Counted from the first letter of the stretch, positions 8,942 through 17,742 are shown. The stretch is 50,803 nt of DNA from Streptomyces hayashii (GCF_024539815.1 NZ_JAHHIU010000114.1:1-50803); one strand, 5' to 3'. Translations and numbers: made by a program. Notes: generated by a model not told the origin, from the letters alone.

Positions 8942-9520
8942 TCAGAGGACGGCGAGACGGTCCACCAGCAGTTCGACGCGCTGTGCGGCGAGCTCCGGTG
9001 GGAGGCGACCCGCCCGGGTCAGGGTGGCGACCCCGTGCAACGACGCCCAGAACACCTCGGTGAACAGCCCCGGGTGGACGCCGTCCCCGGCGACCTCGGC
9101 GAGGCATTCCAACAGAGCGGCGAAGGCGTCCTTGAGTGGTTCGGGGGTGTCCTCCTGTGCGTACGCCAGGCCGCCGTCGAGCTGGAACAGGGCGTCGTAG
9201 ACCGCCGGATTGCGCTCGGCGAAGTCGAGGTAGCCGCGGGCGAGGGCGGCCACCCGGTCGCGCGGACCGGCCGCGGCGGAGGTCGCGGCCCGCAGCGCGG
9301 CGGCCAGCTCGGCGGCGCCCTGGAGAGCGACGGCGCCGATGATCTCGCGTTTGCCGCGGAAGTGGCTGTAGAGGACGGGCTGGCTGTACTCGATGCGCTC
9401 TGCGAGCCGTCGCGTGGTGACCGCGTCCCAGCCCTGCTGCTCGGCGAGTTCGCGGGCCGTCGCCACGATGAGGCTTTCGCGGGCCGCCCGCTCGCGCTCC
9501 TTGCGTTCCTTTACCGACAT
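8942..9520 (-). CDS. TetR-family repressor
   Basis: A 192-aa regulator. Its N-terminal TetR DNA-binding domain includes the recognition helix region YSQPVLYSHFRGKREI (about residues 45-60). The C-terminal helical domain (about 75-192) resembles TetR_C_33-type ligand pockets. It is divergent from a DUF1772 membrane protein. The 91-bp gap contains two copies of a CTAGC-GCTAG palindrome, one next to each gene, so it most likely represses both itself and its neighbour. The 267 bp between this gene and the cupin gene hold only GGTCC-rich sequence with no visible gene. Confidence 0.9.
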   Translation of the reverse strand: MSVKERKERERAARESLIVATARELAEQQGWDAVTTRRLAERIEYSQPVLYSHFRGKREIIGAVALQGAAELAAALRAATSAAAGPRDRVAALARGYLDFAERNPAVYDALFQLDGGLAYAQEDTPEPLKDAFAALLECLAEVAGDGVHPGLFTEVFWASLHGVATLTRAGRLPPELAAQRVELLVDRLAVL

Positions 9521-9529
9521 GATCCGATC

Positions 9530-9542
9530 CTAGCACCGCTAG
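9530..9542. promoter_or_regulatory. TetR operator copy 1
   Basis: CTAGCACCGCTAG has 5-bp inverted arms around a 3-bp centre and lies 9 bp upstream of the TetR start codon. It matches the second copy at 9581 in 12 of 13 positions, supporting a shared binding site. Confidence 0.7.
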
Positions 9543-9580
9543 ACAATCGAGCGGCAGTAGTACTAGCGTCATCTCAACAG

Positions 9581-9593
9581 CTAGCAACGCTAG
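9581..9593. promoter_or_regulatory. TetR operator copy 2
   Basis: CTAGCAACGCTAG is 18 bp upstream of the DUF1772 start and 51 bp from the first copy, close to five helical turns. A half-site (CTAGCG) lies between them near 9563. Confidence 0.7.
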
Positions 9594-9611
9594 ATGACCG
9601 GGAGGGCCGTC

Positions 9612-10058
9612 ATGCTCAACGCACTTGAGGTGTTCACCATCGTGACCGTCGGGGTGATGGTGGGGGTGGAGTTCGCCGTCGCCTTCGTCATGAACCCGAT
9701 CTTCGACGCACTCCCCGGCGACGCCGGCCAGCTCGGCAAGGCCCACGGGGGCCGGATGCTCGGCGCCGTCATGCCGGTCTGGTACATCGGCTCGCTCGCC
9801 CTCGTGTCGATCCTGGCCTTCGCCGGACGACACCACGACGGCACCGGCCTGGTCGTGGGCGCAGCCGCGCTGCTGCTCCTCAGCGTGGTGATGTCGGTCC
9901 TGCTGCTCGTCCCGATCAACAACCGGAACAAGACGTGGACGCCCGAGAACCGGCCCGCGGACTGGAAGGAGCAGCTGAACCGGTGGGAGCGCTGGCACTA
10001 CGTCCGCGTCGCCGTCATCGTCGGCGCCTTCACCCTGCTGGTCGCCGCCCTCACCTGA
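9612..10058 (+). CDS. DUF1772 (anthrone oxygenase-like) membrane protein
   Basis: A 148-aa protein with four hydrophobic segments: about 5-28, 52-72, 80-100 and 128-147. The family signature PINNRNKTW precedes the fourth helix. DUF1772 proteins include cofactor-free anthrone oxygenases of polyketide pathways, but most have no known role and are often paired with TetR regulators, as here. ATG 9612 has GGGAGG upstream; ATG 9594 would overlap the operator more closely and has no ribosome site. Confidence 0.85.
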   Translation: MLNALEVFTIVTVGVMVGVEFAVAFVMNPIFDALPGDAGQLGKAHGGRMLGAVMPVWYIGSLALVSILAFAGRHHDGTGLVVGAAALLLLSVVMSVLLLVPINNRNKTWTPENRPADWKEQLNRWERWHYVRVAVIVGAFTLLVAALT

Positions 10059-10092
10059 CACCGCTCGGATCCCCGGCCGTCAAGGATTCCGC

Positions 10093-10122
10093 GACACCTG
10101 CGGGCGCTCGCCCGCAGGTGTC
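10093..10122. terminator. Bidirectional terminator hairpin
   Basis: A 13-bp perfect stem (10093-10105 with 10110-10122) surrounds the loop GCTC. It sits exactly between the converging DUF1772 (+) and acyl-CoA hydrolase (-) genes, which fits a shared rho-independent terminator. Confidence 0.8.
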
Positions 10123-10135
10123 CCCGCGAGCCTGC

Positions 10136-11146
10136 TCAGGACGGCTGCGGCCGTCCGGCGAGCCGCGCACGTCGCCAGGTGGGAGTGCGGTCCTTGTCGA
10201 CCAGGGCCGCACGGACGCCCTCCAGGAAGTCCGGCGTGCGGATGGTCGTGCGCGTGAGGGCGAGTTCGGCGTCGAGACACTCGCGCAACGTGCGCTGTCT
10301 GCCCAGCATCAGCAGGGCGTGCGTGATCTCCAGGCTCTGCGGCGAAGCGGCCTCCAGAGCGGCCAGGGCGGAGTCCGCCCAGGCGGTGTCGAGGTGGCGC
10401 AGGCGTTTCTCGATCTCGCCGAGGGTCGCCGCGCCGAACGCCCAGTCCAGGTCCCCGCGTACGGCGGCCAGCCCGCTCCGCGCCACCGGGGAACGGCCCG
10501 CCAGGCGGTTCAGGACCGCGTCGACCGGTTCGCCGGGGGCGTCGGCCAGGGCGTCCCCGACGGCGTCGAGGCCGTCGGCGGGGACGAAGTGCGTGCCGAG
10601 CCCCGTGTACAGGGCGTCGGCCGCGTCGAGCCGGCTCCCGGTGAGTCCCAGGTACATGCCGATCGCGCCGGGCAGCCGCGGCAGGAAGTAGCTGGACCCG
10701 ACGTCCGGGAAGAACCCGATGCCCGTCTCGGGCATCGCCAGCACCGCGCGCTCGGTGACGACGCGGAAGGCGCCGTGGACGGACAGCCCGAGACCGCCGC
10801 CCATGCACAGGCCGTCGATGAGCGACACGAACGGCACCGGATACTCGGCGATCCGGGCGTTGAGCCGGTACTCGGAGGCGAAGAACCGCTCGCTGGCCTC
10901 GGCGTCCCCGGCGAGGCTGTGCTCGCGGATCGTGCGGATGTCCCCGCCCGCGCAGAACGCCTTCGCGCCGGTGCTCGCGAGCACCACGGCGGACAGCGGG
11001 GTGTGCTCCCACTCGGCGAGCACCCGGTCGAGGGCGACGACCATGTCCGTCGTCAGGGCGTTGAGCGCCCTGGGCCGGTTCACCAGGATGCGGCCGACGC
11101 CCCGGCGGACGTCGGCGAGGATCTCCTCCGCGGCGGTATCGGTCAT
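10136..11146 (-). CDS. 3-hydroxyisobutyryl-CoA hydrolase-type crotonase
   Basis: A 336-aa crotonase-fold enzyme. The oxyanion-hole segments are AFCAGGDIRTI (about 63-73) and MGGGLGLSVHG (about 115-125). The motif MPETGIGFFPDVG gives Glu140 and Asp148, the catalytic pair of the 3-hydroxyisobutyryl-CoA hydrolase subfamily rather than simple enoyl-CoA hydratases. The C-terminal EGVRAALVDKDR is also typical of that subfamily. The reaction would be release of free 3-hydroxyisobutyrate in valine breakdown. It appears monocistronic. Confidence 0.88.
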   Translation of the reverse strand: MTDTAAEEILADVRRGVGRILVNRPRALNALTTDMVVALDRVLAEWEHTPLSAVVLASTGAKAFCAGGDIRTIREHSLAGDAEASERFFASEYRLNARIAEYPVPFVSLIDGLCMGGGLGLSVHGAFRVVTERAVLAMPETGIGFFPDVGSSYFLPRLPGAIGMYLGLTGSRLDAADALYTGLGTHFVPADGLDAVGDALADAPGEPVDAVLNRLAGRSPVARSGLAAVRGDLDWAFGAATLGEIEKRLRHLDTAWADSALAALEAASPQSLEITHALLMLGRQRTLRECLDAELALTRTTIRTPDFLEGVRAALVDKDRTPTWRRARLAGRPQPS

Positions 11147-11393
11147 CGGTCGTCTTCTCCTCGTCCGCGGACCCGGCTGTCGTGGCCGTCACGTCCGGGG
11201 TGGACGCCTCAAGATCATGGCACGGGCCGCGGAAATCGTGGCACGCAGCCCCGAGCGCCTCCATGAGCCTACGACCATGGGACGGTCGGCGGACATGACG
11301 GCGAGCCGACCGCCGCCCGGCTCGCGCGACCCGGTGACGTCGTCCTTGCACAGCCCCAGCGGCGCGAGACGCGAGGGGCTGGGTCCGGTCCCG

Positions 11394-13637
11394 TCACGGT
11401 CGTTGTGCCGTTCGCGGGCGTCCCCGTGACTGCGCGAGCAGGTCGGGCCGCACGGCAGTGCGGTCCTTCCGCTTCTCCGTGAACCCCCTCGGCGCCCACC
11501 AGTTGGCTCGTCCGGCCAGGCACATCGCGGCCGGCACGAGGACACCGCGGACGACGGTCGCGTCGACGAGGACGGCGAGAGCCAGGCCGAAGCCGAGGAC
11601 TTTCAGCGAGGTGACGCCGGACACGACGAGCGTGCCCACGCTGGCGGCGACGACCGATGCGGCGGCGGTGACCAGACGCCCGGTGTGCGCGACTCCGAAG
11701 ACCACGGCTGCACGGTTGTCTCCGTGCGCGATGTAGTGCTCCTTGATCCGGGAGAGAAGAAGCAGTTCGTAGTCGACGGAGAGCCCGAAGGCGATGCAGA
11801 ACAGCAGGGGCGGGATGCTGGTGTCCAGCTGTCCGGTGGAGGTGAAGTCGCCGACCAGCCATCCGGCCTGGTTCTCCTGGAAGATCAGCACCATCGTGCC
11901 GAAGCTCGCGGTCAGGCTCAGGAGTCCGACCAGGATCGCCTTCACCGGCAGGAGCAGGGACCCGGTGAAGATCAGCAGCAGCACGAACATGCCCGTCAGG
12001 GTGATCAGGGCGGCGAGCGGCAGGGCATCGGCCATCGCGTCCACGGTGTCGGCTCCGAGGGCGGCCAGCCCGCCGACCAGCCGCGGCGCCGGTGCGGGCG
12101 TCGCGCGGACGTCGGCCACTAGGCCCGCGGCCGCGGCGCTGCCGGGCGCCTGAGGCGCGGTGACGGTCAGCAGCGTCGCGTTGTGGCCCCGGTACGCGGC
12201 TGACACGGCCGTGGCCGGTCGCGTGACGAGGGCCCCGTGCTGGAAGACTCCCGCCGGCGAGCGCACGTCGGTGACGCCGGGGATGCGGGAGAGGCGTCGC
12301 GCGTAGCCGGCCACGGACGCGTCGTGCACGGTCCGGGTGAGGACCACGGTCAGCCGGCGGTCGGGCGGGGAGGTGAAGGCGGCGTGGATCCGGTCGGCTG
12401 TCGTGTGGGAGGAGGCCGTGGAGGGCAGGGTCCGTTCGTCGACCAGGCCGAATCTGGCGTGCCCGAAGGGCAGTGCCATCGTCGCCAGGACGACGCAGCA
12501 TGCGCCGCCGAGCAGAGCGGGCCGACGGGCCACCACGGTCCCGATCCGCCGCCAGGCGGGGCTCTCCCCGGACGCCCCGGTGCTCTCCCTGCGCAGCCGG
12601 CGCCACAGGTCGCCCCGGTCCAAGTGCGGGCCGAGCACGGTGAGCAGCGGCGGGACGACGCACAGCGCGGCGACGGCGGAGAACGTGACGACCACGATTC
12701 CGGCCCACGCCAGGTTCGTCAGGAAGGGCTGGGGCAGGGTCATGAGTCCGCTGAAGGCGAGGGCGACGATGGCGGCGGAGAACAGCACGGTCCGCCCCGC
12801 GGTGCGGGTGGCCTCCGCTACCGCTTCGGCGCTCGGCAGTCCGGCGGCGACGCCCTCCCGGTAGCGCGCCACGATGAACAGGCCGTAGTCGCAGGCGAGT
12901 CCGAAGCCCAGTGCGGTGGTGATGTTCACCGCGAACGCGGAGACTTCGGTGAATGCGCTGAGCACGCGCAGCACGGCGAGGGCGCCGACCATGGCGAGGA
13001 GTCCGATCGTCATCGGGACCAGGGTCGCGACGAGTGTGCCGTACACGGTGATCAGCAGCAGCATTACCAGGGGCGCCGCCAGCAGTTCGGCCCGCAGCAG
13101 ATCCTCGTGGCTCTGCTCCACCGCCTCTGCGCGCATCCAGGCCGCGCCAGTGGCCGACACCGTCAGCGCGCCCCGGTCTGCAACGAGCCGGGGCACAATA
13201 CGGGCTGCCGTGCGCACCTCGTACGACTCGCTCCCCCGCAGTTCGGCGACGATGAGCGCTGCCCGGCCGTCACGTGAGCGAAGTGACCGGTCGCCCGTCG
13301 TCCAGTACGACGCCGCCCGGCGCACGCCGTCCATGCCGGCGACGCGTTCGGTCAGGGCGGCTCCGGCCGTCCGGGACGAGGCGTCGTCGGTCGTGCGGGG
13401 TGTGTCGACCAGGAGCACCAGATCGGCGTCAGGCGCGGCGAACCGTCGGGACACGAGCTGCTCGACGCGTTCGGCCTCGGTGTTGCCGGGGGTGTAGCCG
13501 CCCTGGCCGAGCCGGTCGAAGGAACCGGCGGCGAGGACCGCGCACACGGCTGCGAGCAGGGCAGCGGCGCACAGCACCCGCCAGGGCGGTCGCACAGCGC
13601 TGCGCAATCGAAGACGGCGTGTCCGCGACGAAATCAC
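11394..13637 (-). CDS. MMPL-family RND transporter
   Basis: The 747-aa membrane protein has about 12 predicted segments arranged as two repeats of one helix, a large external loop and five helices. The segments ALGFGLACDYGLFIVARYRE (first half) and FGLSVDYELLLLSRIKE (second half) carry the Asp-Tyr pair used for proton relay in MMPL exporters. GTG 13637 is chosen because GGAG lies 7 bp upstream; an upstream ATG at 13700 has no ribosome site. MMPL proteins export lipids and hydrophobic metabolites. The terpene cyclase gene lies 138 bp upstream on the same strand, so cotranscription is possible. The 247 bp downstream to the hydrolase gene hold nothing visible. Confidence 0.9.
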   Translation of the reverse strand: MISSRTRRLRLRSAVRPPWRVLCAAALLAAVCAVLAAGSFDRLGQGGYTPGNTEAERVEQLVSRRFAAPDADLVLLVDTPRTTDDASSRTAGAALTERVAGMDGVRRAASYWTTGDRSLRSRDGRAALIVAELRGSESYEVRTAARIVPRLVADRGALTVSATGAAWMRAEAVEQSHEDLLRAELLAAPLVMLLLITVYGTLVATLVPMTIGLLAMVGALAVLRVLSAFTEVSAFAVNITTALGFGLACDYGLFIVARYREGVAAGLPSAEAVAEATRTAGRTVLFSAAIVALAFSGLMTLPQPFLTNLAWAGIVVVTFSAVAALCVVPPLLTVLGPHLDRGDLWRRLRRESTGASGESPAWRRIGTVVARRPALLGGACCVVLATMALPFGHARFGLVDERTLPSTASSHTTADRIHAAFTSPPDRRLTVVLTRTVHDASVAGYARRLSRIPGVTDVRSPAGVFQHGALVTRPATAVSAAYRGHNATLLTVTAPQAPGSAAAAGLVADVRATPAPAPRLVGGLAALGADTVDAMADALPLAALITLTGMFVLLLIFTGSLLLPVKAILVGLLSLTASFGTMVLIFQENQAGWLVGDFTSTGQLDTSIPPLLFCIAFGLSVDYELLLLSRIKEHYIAHGDNRAAVVFGVAHTGRLVTAAASVVAASVGTLVVSGVTSLKVLGFGLALAVLVDATVVRGVLVPAAMCLAGRANWWAPRGFTEKRKDRTAVRPDLLAQSRGRPRTAQRP

Positions 13638-13775
13638 TCGGATCTCCAGTGTCTCGGCCTGCGGGACGGGGCTCGTCAGCGCGGGTGAGACGAGGGGCAT
13701 CAGCCGGCCCGAGGCGATCGAGCACCCCCACGAGGCCAGATCACTTCCCCGGGGGGGGTGTTCGGTTCCGTGCGG

Positions 13776-14801
13776 TCAGGTGGAGAGCAGGAGCGTCCGG
13801 TCGGGCCGCAACAGCATGCGGGAGGGGAGCGTCCCGTCCCACGCGTCGCCCTTGCCGTTGAACCGCGGGGTCGACATCGTCCAGGCGAAATGGCCTCCGA
13901 CGTTGGCCTTCATCGTGTCCGTGTAGAGACGCATCGTCCGCGCGTGGGCGTCGTCGCCTTCGGACAGCGTGCGGGCATGACGGTCCAGATCGCGCTCCGC
14001 GTCTCGAATGCGATCGCACACCTGGTCCACGGCGTCCTGCAGGGAGACTCCCCGTCCCCGGCGCAGGATGTTCAGGGCGTTCGCGACGTCGGCGTCCCCG
14101 GCCTCCTTGCGGTAGGAGAAGAGGTCGTTGACCAGGGACATGTGCACGCCGCAGGCAGCATCGAACGCGTCCAGGTCAGGCGAGGGCGGCACGACGCTCA
14201 TATCGATGTCGAGGGCGTACTCCACGAACCCCCGCAGGCAGTCGAAGCCGAGGTTGCAGCGCCGGTACTCCAGATAGGCGTCCATGTCGTCGAACTTGTG
14301 AGAGGAACTGTCGAGGCTGCGCAGCCACTGCTCGAAGAACCCGGTCAGGCGCTGGAACACTCCGTCCGAAGTCTGCGACCGCAAGTGCTCCATCGCCTGC
14401 TGCCACAGCACGAGTTCGCTGGACATACCCGCCACAGCGGCACCGTGCATGACCGCGATGAAGTCGCCGACGTCATTGCCCGCGACCCCGGTGCTGTCGA
14501 AGACGTCGTCGACGACGATGGCCGCGGACAACGAGATGGCCGTGTTCGCCACCTTCTGCACGGGCGCACGAGGGGAGACGAAGGAGGCGAGTCGGAAGAG
14601 ATCGTGCCGGTTCACGCTCTCCAGAACCTCTTCCCGCCGCAGAGCACGGAGAACCGGGAGGAACCACTGATCGTGCAGGTTACGTGCGGCCGCACTCTCA
14701 GGATGCTCGACTCCCAAGGGGAGGACGCCGTCCGGCAGGGAAAGGGCGAGGTCGATATCGATCACGTCGAGAGCGAACCAGAGCCGGACCGGCAACCGCA
14801 C
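13776..14801 (-). CDS. Class I terpene synthase (sesquiterpene-type)
   Basis: A 341-aa cyclase with the full set of metal-binding sites. The aspartate-rich motif DDVFD covers Asp98 to Asp102. The NSE triad NDLFSYRKE gives Asn225, Ser229 and Glu233. The diphosphate sensor is in EYRRCNLG (Arg180/Arg181). The usual C-terminal Arg-Tyr pair is Arg313-Phe314 (STPRFNG), an unusual substitution. Length and layout match bacterial mono- or sesquiterpene cyclases that ionise farnesyl or geranyl diphosphate. The product cannot be predicted. GTG 14801 lacks a clear ribosome site and GTG 14765 is an alternative. The MMPL gene follows on the same strand. Confidence 0.85.
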   Translation of the reverse strand: MRLPVRLWFALDVIDIDLALSLPDGVLPLGVEHPESAAARNLHDQWFLPVLRALRREEVLESVNRHDLFRLASFVSPRAPVQKVANTAISLSAAIVVDDVFDSTGVAGNDVGDFIAVMHGAAVAGMSSELVLWQQAMEHLRSQTSDGVFQRLTGFFEQWLRSLDSSSHKFDDMDAYLEYRRCNLGFDCLRGFVEYALDIDMSVVPPSPDLDAFDAACGVHMSLVNDLFSYRKEAGDADVANALNILRRGRGVSLQDAVDQVCDRIRDAERDLDRHARTLSEGDDAHARTMRLYTDTMKANVGGHFAWTMSTPRFNGKGDAWDGTLPSRMLLRPDRTLLLST

Positions 14802-14914
14802 GGCGAGACCAGCGATGTCACTCGTGCGGCGTAACCGGGGGCGATGAGCACCACGCCGACGTCACAAAACGAGGGCCGCGAGGCCGTCGGCGCGACAGAG
14901 ATAACCTGCGCGGC

Positions 14915-15844
14915 ATGGAGCGGATTCAGCGGGCCGCCGGCGCGGTCGTCGGCTCAGCGGTGGGTGACGCGCTCGGCGGCCCCTTCGAGTTCGGTCCCCA
15001 GGGAGCGTTCTCCGCACGGTTTCCCGAGCCGGGTGTCGGTGGCGAGATGTGCGGAGGCGGCGGCTGGGACCCCGGCGAGGCCACTGACGACACGCAGATG
15101 GCCGTCCTGGTCGCGGAGTCGCTGCTGGAGCGGGGCGGACTGGATCTGCCGGACGTCTTCGCCCGCTTCCAGCGGTGGGCGGCATCGGAGCCGAAGGACA
15201 TCGGTCTGCAGACCGAAGACGTCCTGACCAACGGCATGCCCTGGGACCTCGCCTCGGCGATTCACTTCCAGGTCAACCAACGAGCAGCGGGAAACGGCTC
15301 GTTGATGCGGGCATCGACCTCCGCGGTCTACTTCGCACCCGCCGGCCGAGAAGTCACCATGGACGCGGCCCGCCGTATCGCCGCCCTCACCCACGGCGAC
15401 CGTGCGGCCTGGGAAGGCACCGCAGTCTTCCACGAACTCGTCCGTGTCATGTGGGAGGACACCGACCCCTTCGCCGCGCTCCCGGACATCCTGGCTCTTG
15501 TCCACCCCGACCACCGCGGCCGCTATGCGACAGTGCTCGCGCCCGACTGGGACCCCGATCAGGCGGTCGAGTTCAACGGCGCGGTCTGGCCCTGTCTGGG
15601 CTCCGCCGTCTGGGCCCTGCGCACCACCACCGGCTACGAAGAGGCCGTACGCGCGGCGATCGACCTCGGTGGTGACACGGACACCGTGGCCGCGGTGACC
15701 GGCGGGCTCGCGGGGGCGTACTACGGGCTGGACGCGATCCCCGCCCACTGGACGCAGCCGATCCACGTTCCTCTCCCAGGATTCGACGGGCGGGTGCTGC
15801 ACCTGGCAGATCTGCTCCACCTCGCACACCGCCTCGCAGGATGA
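14915..15844 (+). CDS. ADP-ribosylglycohydrolase family protein
   Basis: A 309-aa DraG/ARH-fold hydrolase, a family that removes ADP-ribose from proteins, nucleic acids or small molecules using two Mg ions. Metal-binding motifs are GEATDDTQMA (about residues 52-61) and DLGGDTDTVAAVTGG (about 250-264). The N-terminal GSAVGDALGGPFEF is a further family signature. ATG 14915 has no Shine-Dalgarno sequence, so the mRNA may be leaderless. It is divergent from the terpene cyclase gene, 113 bp away. The substrate is unknown, and no ADP-ribosyltransferase is seen nearby. Confidence 0.9.
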   Translation: MERIQRAAGAVVGSAVGDALGGPFEFGPQGAFSARFPEPGVGGEMCGGGGWDPGEATDDTQMAVLVAESLLERGGLDLPDVFARFQRWAASEPKDIGLQTEDVLTNGMPWDLASAIHFQVNQRAAGNGSLMRASTSAVYFAPAGREVTMDAARRIAALTHGDRAAWEGTAVFHELVRVMWEDTDPFAALPDILALVHPDHRGRYATVLAPDWDPDQAVEFNGAVWPCLGSAVWALRTTTGYEEAVRAAIDLGGDTDTVAAVTGGLAGAYYGLDAIPAHWTQPIHVPLPGFDGRVLHLADLLHLAHRLAG

Positions 15845-16019
15845 ACCGGGTTCTGCTCACCGATCGGCCGATGGATGAGCAGCGGCGCAGCGAAGGTCGC
15901 CAAGACCGCACGGACCCGTTTGGTCTTGGGTGGGCGGTCTGACTGATCCGACCGTGAGACCGGGCGGCCCGAACCTGAAGGGGACGCGGTTGTCCTGAAC
16001 GCCAGGGGAAGGCCGTGTT

Positions 16020-16931
16020 TCAGGTGGCGGGTGAGTCCTGGTCGGAGAGTTCTTCGGCCAGTGCCATACAGCGCAGGCGAGCTGGGGAGAAGTCATGGGG
16101 CATCTTGCCGAGGGCTTCGAACACGCTCATGGAGTCAGCCTCCCGCCTGCCAGAGCTGAGGTCGCGCTCGCCCTCGCCGTCATCGGCGGTGGCAGGGTGC
16201 AGAGTGTCCCAGGCGTCGACGAGGTCATCGTCGTCCTTGCCGAGGCCGGACTCCTCGATGACGGCCTGCAGGGCGCTTTCGAAGGCGTGCCGCTCGACGG
16301 CGATTTGAGCCACCCGTGGATCATCGACGGCGACACTGTCGTCGAGTGCCTCCTCGGCTTCATCGATACGGTCGGATTCCTCCCGCAGAGTGGGATGCGT
16401 GGCCAGGACGACGAAGCGGGTGGCCTGGACGGCCGCGCCGAGGGCGCCGAAGATCCGCTCAGTCACCAGCAGAGTGTCCAGGTCCGCCTGACGCAGAGAG
16501 CCCTCGGGCAGGCTCTTGAGGCGTTCGGTGACGAAGTCGGAGAGCAGGCCCATCCGGCTGCCTTCGGTGCGCATCCGCTGCACGGCGGTCCGTTGCCGCC
16601 GCAATTCCGCCTCCTGCTCGGCGAGGGTTTCCTCCAACCGCTCCAGGACGCCCGCGATGCCTTCTCCGCTGTCCGCACCGGAGGAAGCCGGGCCGGTGGT
16701 GAAGGCGTCACGGATGTCGTCCAGGGCGATCCCGGCATCGGCCGTCCTGCGAATCCACAGCAGGCGGATCATGTCCTCGTACCCGTAGCGGCGGCGGTCG
16801 TCGCCGCCCCGCTCAGGCTCGGGGAGCAGCCCGATCTCGTGGTAATGGCGAATCGCCCGTGGCGTAATGCCGGCGAAGGCCGCCGCGTCACCGATCTTGA
16901 CCCGGCGGGGTGGCATGAAGGACGAATGCAT
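16020..16931 (-). CDS. MerR-family transcriptional regulator
   Basis: A 303-aa regulator. The winged helix-turn-helix lies at about residues 10-80 (VKIGDAAAFAGITPRAIRHY, then GYEDMIRLLWIRR). A long dimerisation coiled coil follows at about 95-135 (LERLEETLAEQEAELRRQRT). The C-terminal domain of about 150 residues is acidic and helical, without metal-binding cysteines, so a small-molecule effector is likelier than a metal. ATG 16931 has GGGAAGG upstream; ATG 16916 is the alternative. It converges with the ADP-ribosylglycohydrolase gene. A transposase remnant lies just upstream. Confidence 0.85.
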   Translation of the reverse strand: MHSSFMPPRRVKIGDAAAFAGITPRAIRHYHEIGLLPEPERGGDDRRRYGYEDMIRLLWIRRTADAGIALDDIRDAFTTGPASSGADSGEGIAGVLERLEETLAEQEAELRRQRTAVQRMRTEGSRMGLLSDFVTERLKSLPEGSLRQADLDTLLVTERIFGALGAAVQATRFVVLATHPTLREESDRIDEAEEALDDSVAVDDPRVAQIAVERHAFESALQAVIEESGLGKDDDDLVDAWDTLHPATADDGEGERDLSSGRREADSMSVFEALGKMPHDFSPARLRCMALAEELSDQDSPAT

Positions 16932-16991
16932 GAGCAGGGACCTTCCCTCAGGGCATCGGGACGTAAGTCCACCGGACCACATGCCGCTACG

Positions 16992-17153
16992 GAAGGTGCA
17001 ACCCCAGAGGCCTGCGAACGGCGGAACACCGTCGAACGCCGCATCAACAGGCTCAAGCAGTGGCGCGGCCTGGCCACCGGATACGACAAGACCGCGACCA
17101 TCTACCTTGCCGGACTCCACCTCGCCGCCGTCTTCGTCCGGTCAGCGAGGTGA
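16992..17153 (+). pseudogene. 3' fragment of an IS5-family transposase
   Basis: The frame reads RRNTVERRINRLKQWRGLAT, then GYDKTATIYLAGLHLAAVF and a stop. This is the C-terminal end of IS5-type DDE transposases, and the Glu in NTVERRINRLK is the last catalytic acid. The two catalytic aspartates and the left end of the element are missing, and no inverted repeats are visible. It marks an old insertion between the MerR and arsR genes. Confidence 0.75.
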
Positions 17154-17262
17154 TCCGAAGGAAACGGCCCAGGCGCGGCCGGTTCCGTCGAGGAGGACAC
17201 CGAACGCGGCAACGCCCGGGAGCACTGGCCTCGGTGGGCGACACGGCGGCCGAGGTGGGCGT

Positions 17263-17637
17263 TCACGCAGTGGCTCCGGCGGGCTGCGTGGTGGTCAGGA
17301 ACCCTGCGAGCTTGTCCAGGACACCGGGCAGCACCCAGTAGTAGACCCACGTGCCGCGGCGCTCGCAGTCGATGAGTCCCGCCTGGCGCAGGAGCTTGAG
17401 GTGGTGCGAGATCGTCGGCTGGGACAGGTCGAAGGCCGGGGTCAGGTCGCACACGCAGACCTCCCCGCCGTCGCCACGTGACGCGATCATCGACACCAGA
17501 CGCAGCCGGACCGGGTCACCCAGGGCCTTGAAGACCTTCGCCAGGCCGGCCGCCTGATCCTCGTCCAGCGGCGCGGCGGACAGGCCCGGGCAGCAGGCGG
17601 CGTCCTGGTCGAGCACCTCAAGCACTTGTTTCGACAT
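17263..17637 (-). CDS. arsR: ArsR-family arsenite-responsive repressor
   Basis: A 124-aa ArsR/SmtB winged-helix protein. The metal-sensing motif VCVCDL (Cys61, Cys63) at the start of the recognition region is the classical arsenite site. Cys15-Cys16 near the N-terminus may add a third ligand. The recognition helix is LSQPTISHHLKLLRQAGL (about 71-88). It is divergent from the arsenite methyltransferase gene. The gap between them contains two facing TTGACGTTnnnnGAT elements, likely operators for both promoters. Confidence 0.92.
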   Translation of the reverse strand: MSKQVLEVLDQDAACCPGLSAAPLDEDQAAGLAKVFKALGDPVRLRLVSMIASRGDGGEVCVCDLTPAFDLSQPTISHHLKLLRQAGLIDCERRGTWVYYWVLPGVLDKLAGFLTTTQPAGATA

Positions 17638-17646
17638 GCCTCTATG

Positions 17647-17693
17647 TTGACGTTTCTCGATCCAAGGCGCAAGGTTACATCAATGAACGTCAA
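17647..17693. promoter_or_regulatory. Paired ArsR operators between arsR and arsM
   Basis: TTGACGTTTCTCGAT (17647-17661) and its inverted counterpart ATCAATGAACGTCAA (17679-17693) both fit TTGACGTTnnnnGAT. The outer arms TTGACGTT and AACGTCAA are perfectly complementary. The pair starts 10 bp upstream of arsR and ends 50 bp before the arsM start, and so could shut off both divergent promoters. Confidence 0.7.
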
Positions 17694-17742
17694 TACAGGC
17701 CGTTCCGGGCCGCGCCGTGGCCCCGCATCCGGGAGTGAGTTC

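Noticed and set aside
8793..10061. A 422-codon minus frame across the TetR/DUF1772 locus
   Set aside because: It crosses two well-supported genes and their operators; it is a shadow.
10080..12708. Long minus-strand frames in alternative phases over the hydrolase and MMPL genes
   Set aside because: Arg- and Pro-rich composition without homology; the accepted frames carry full family motifs.
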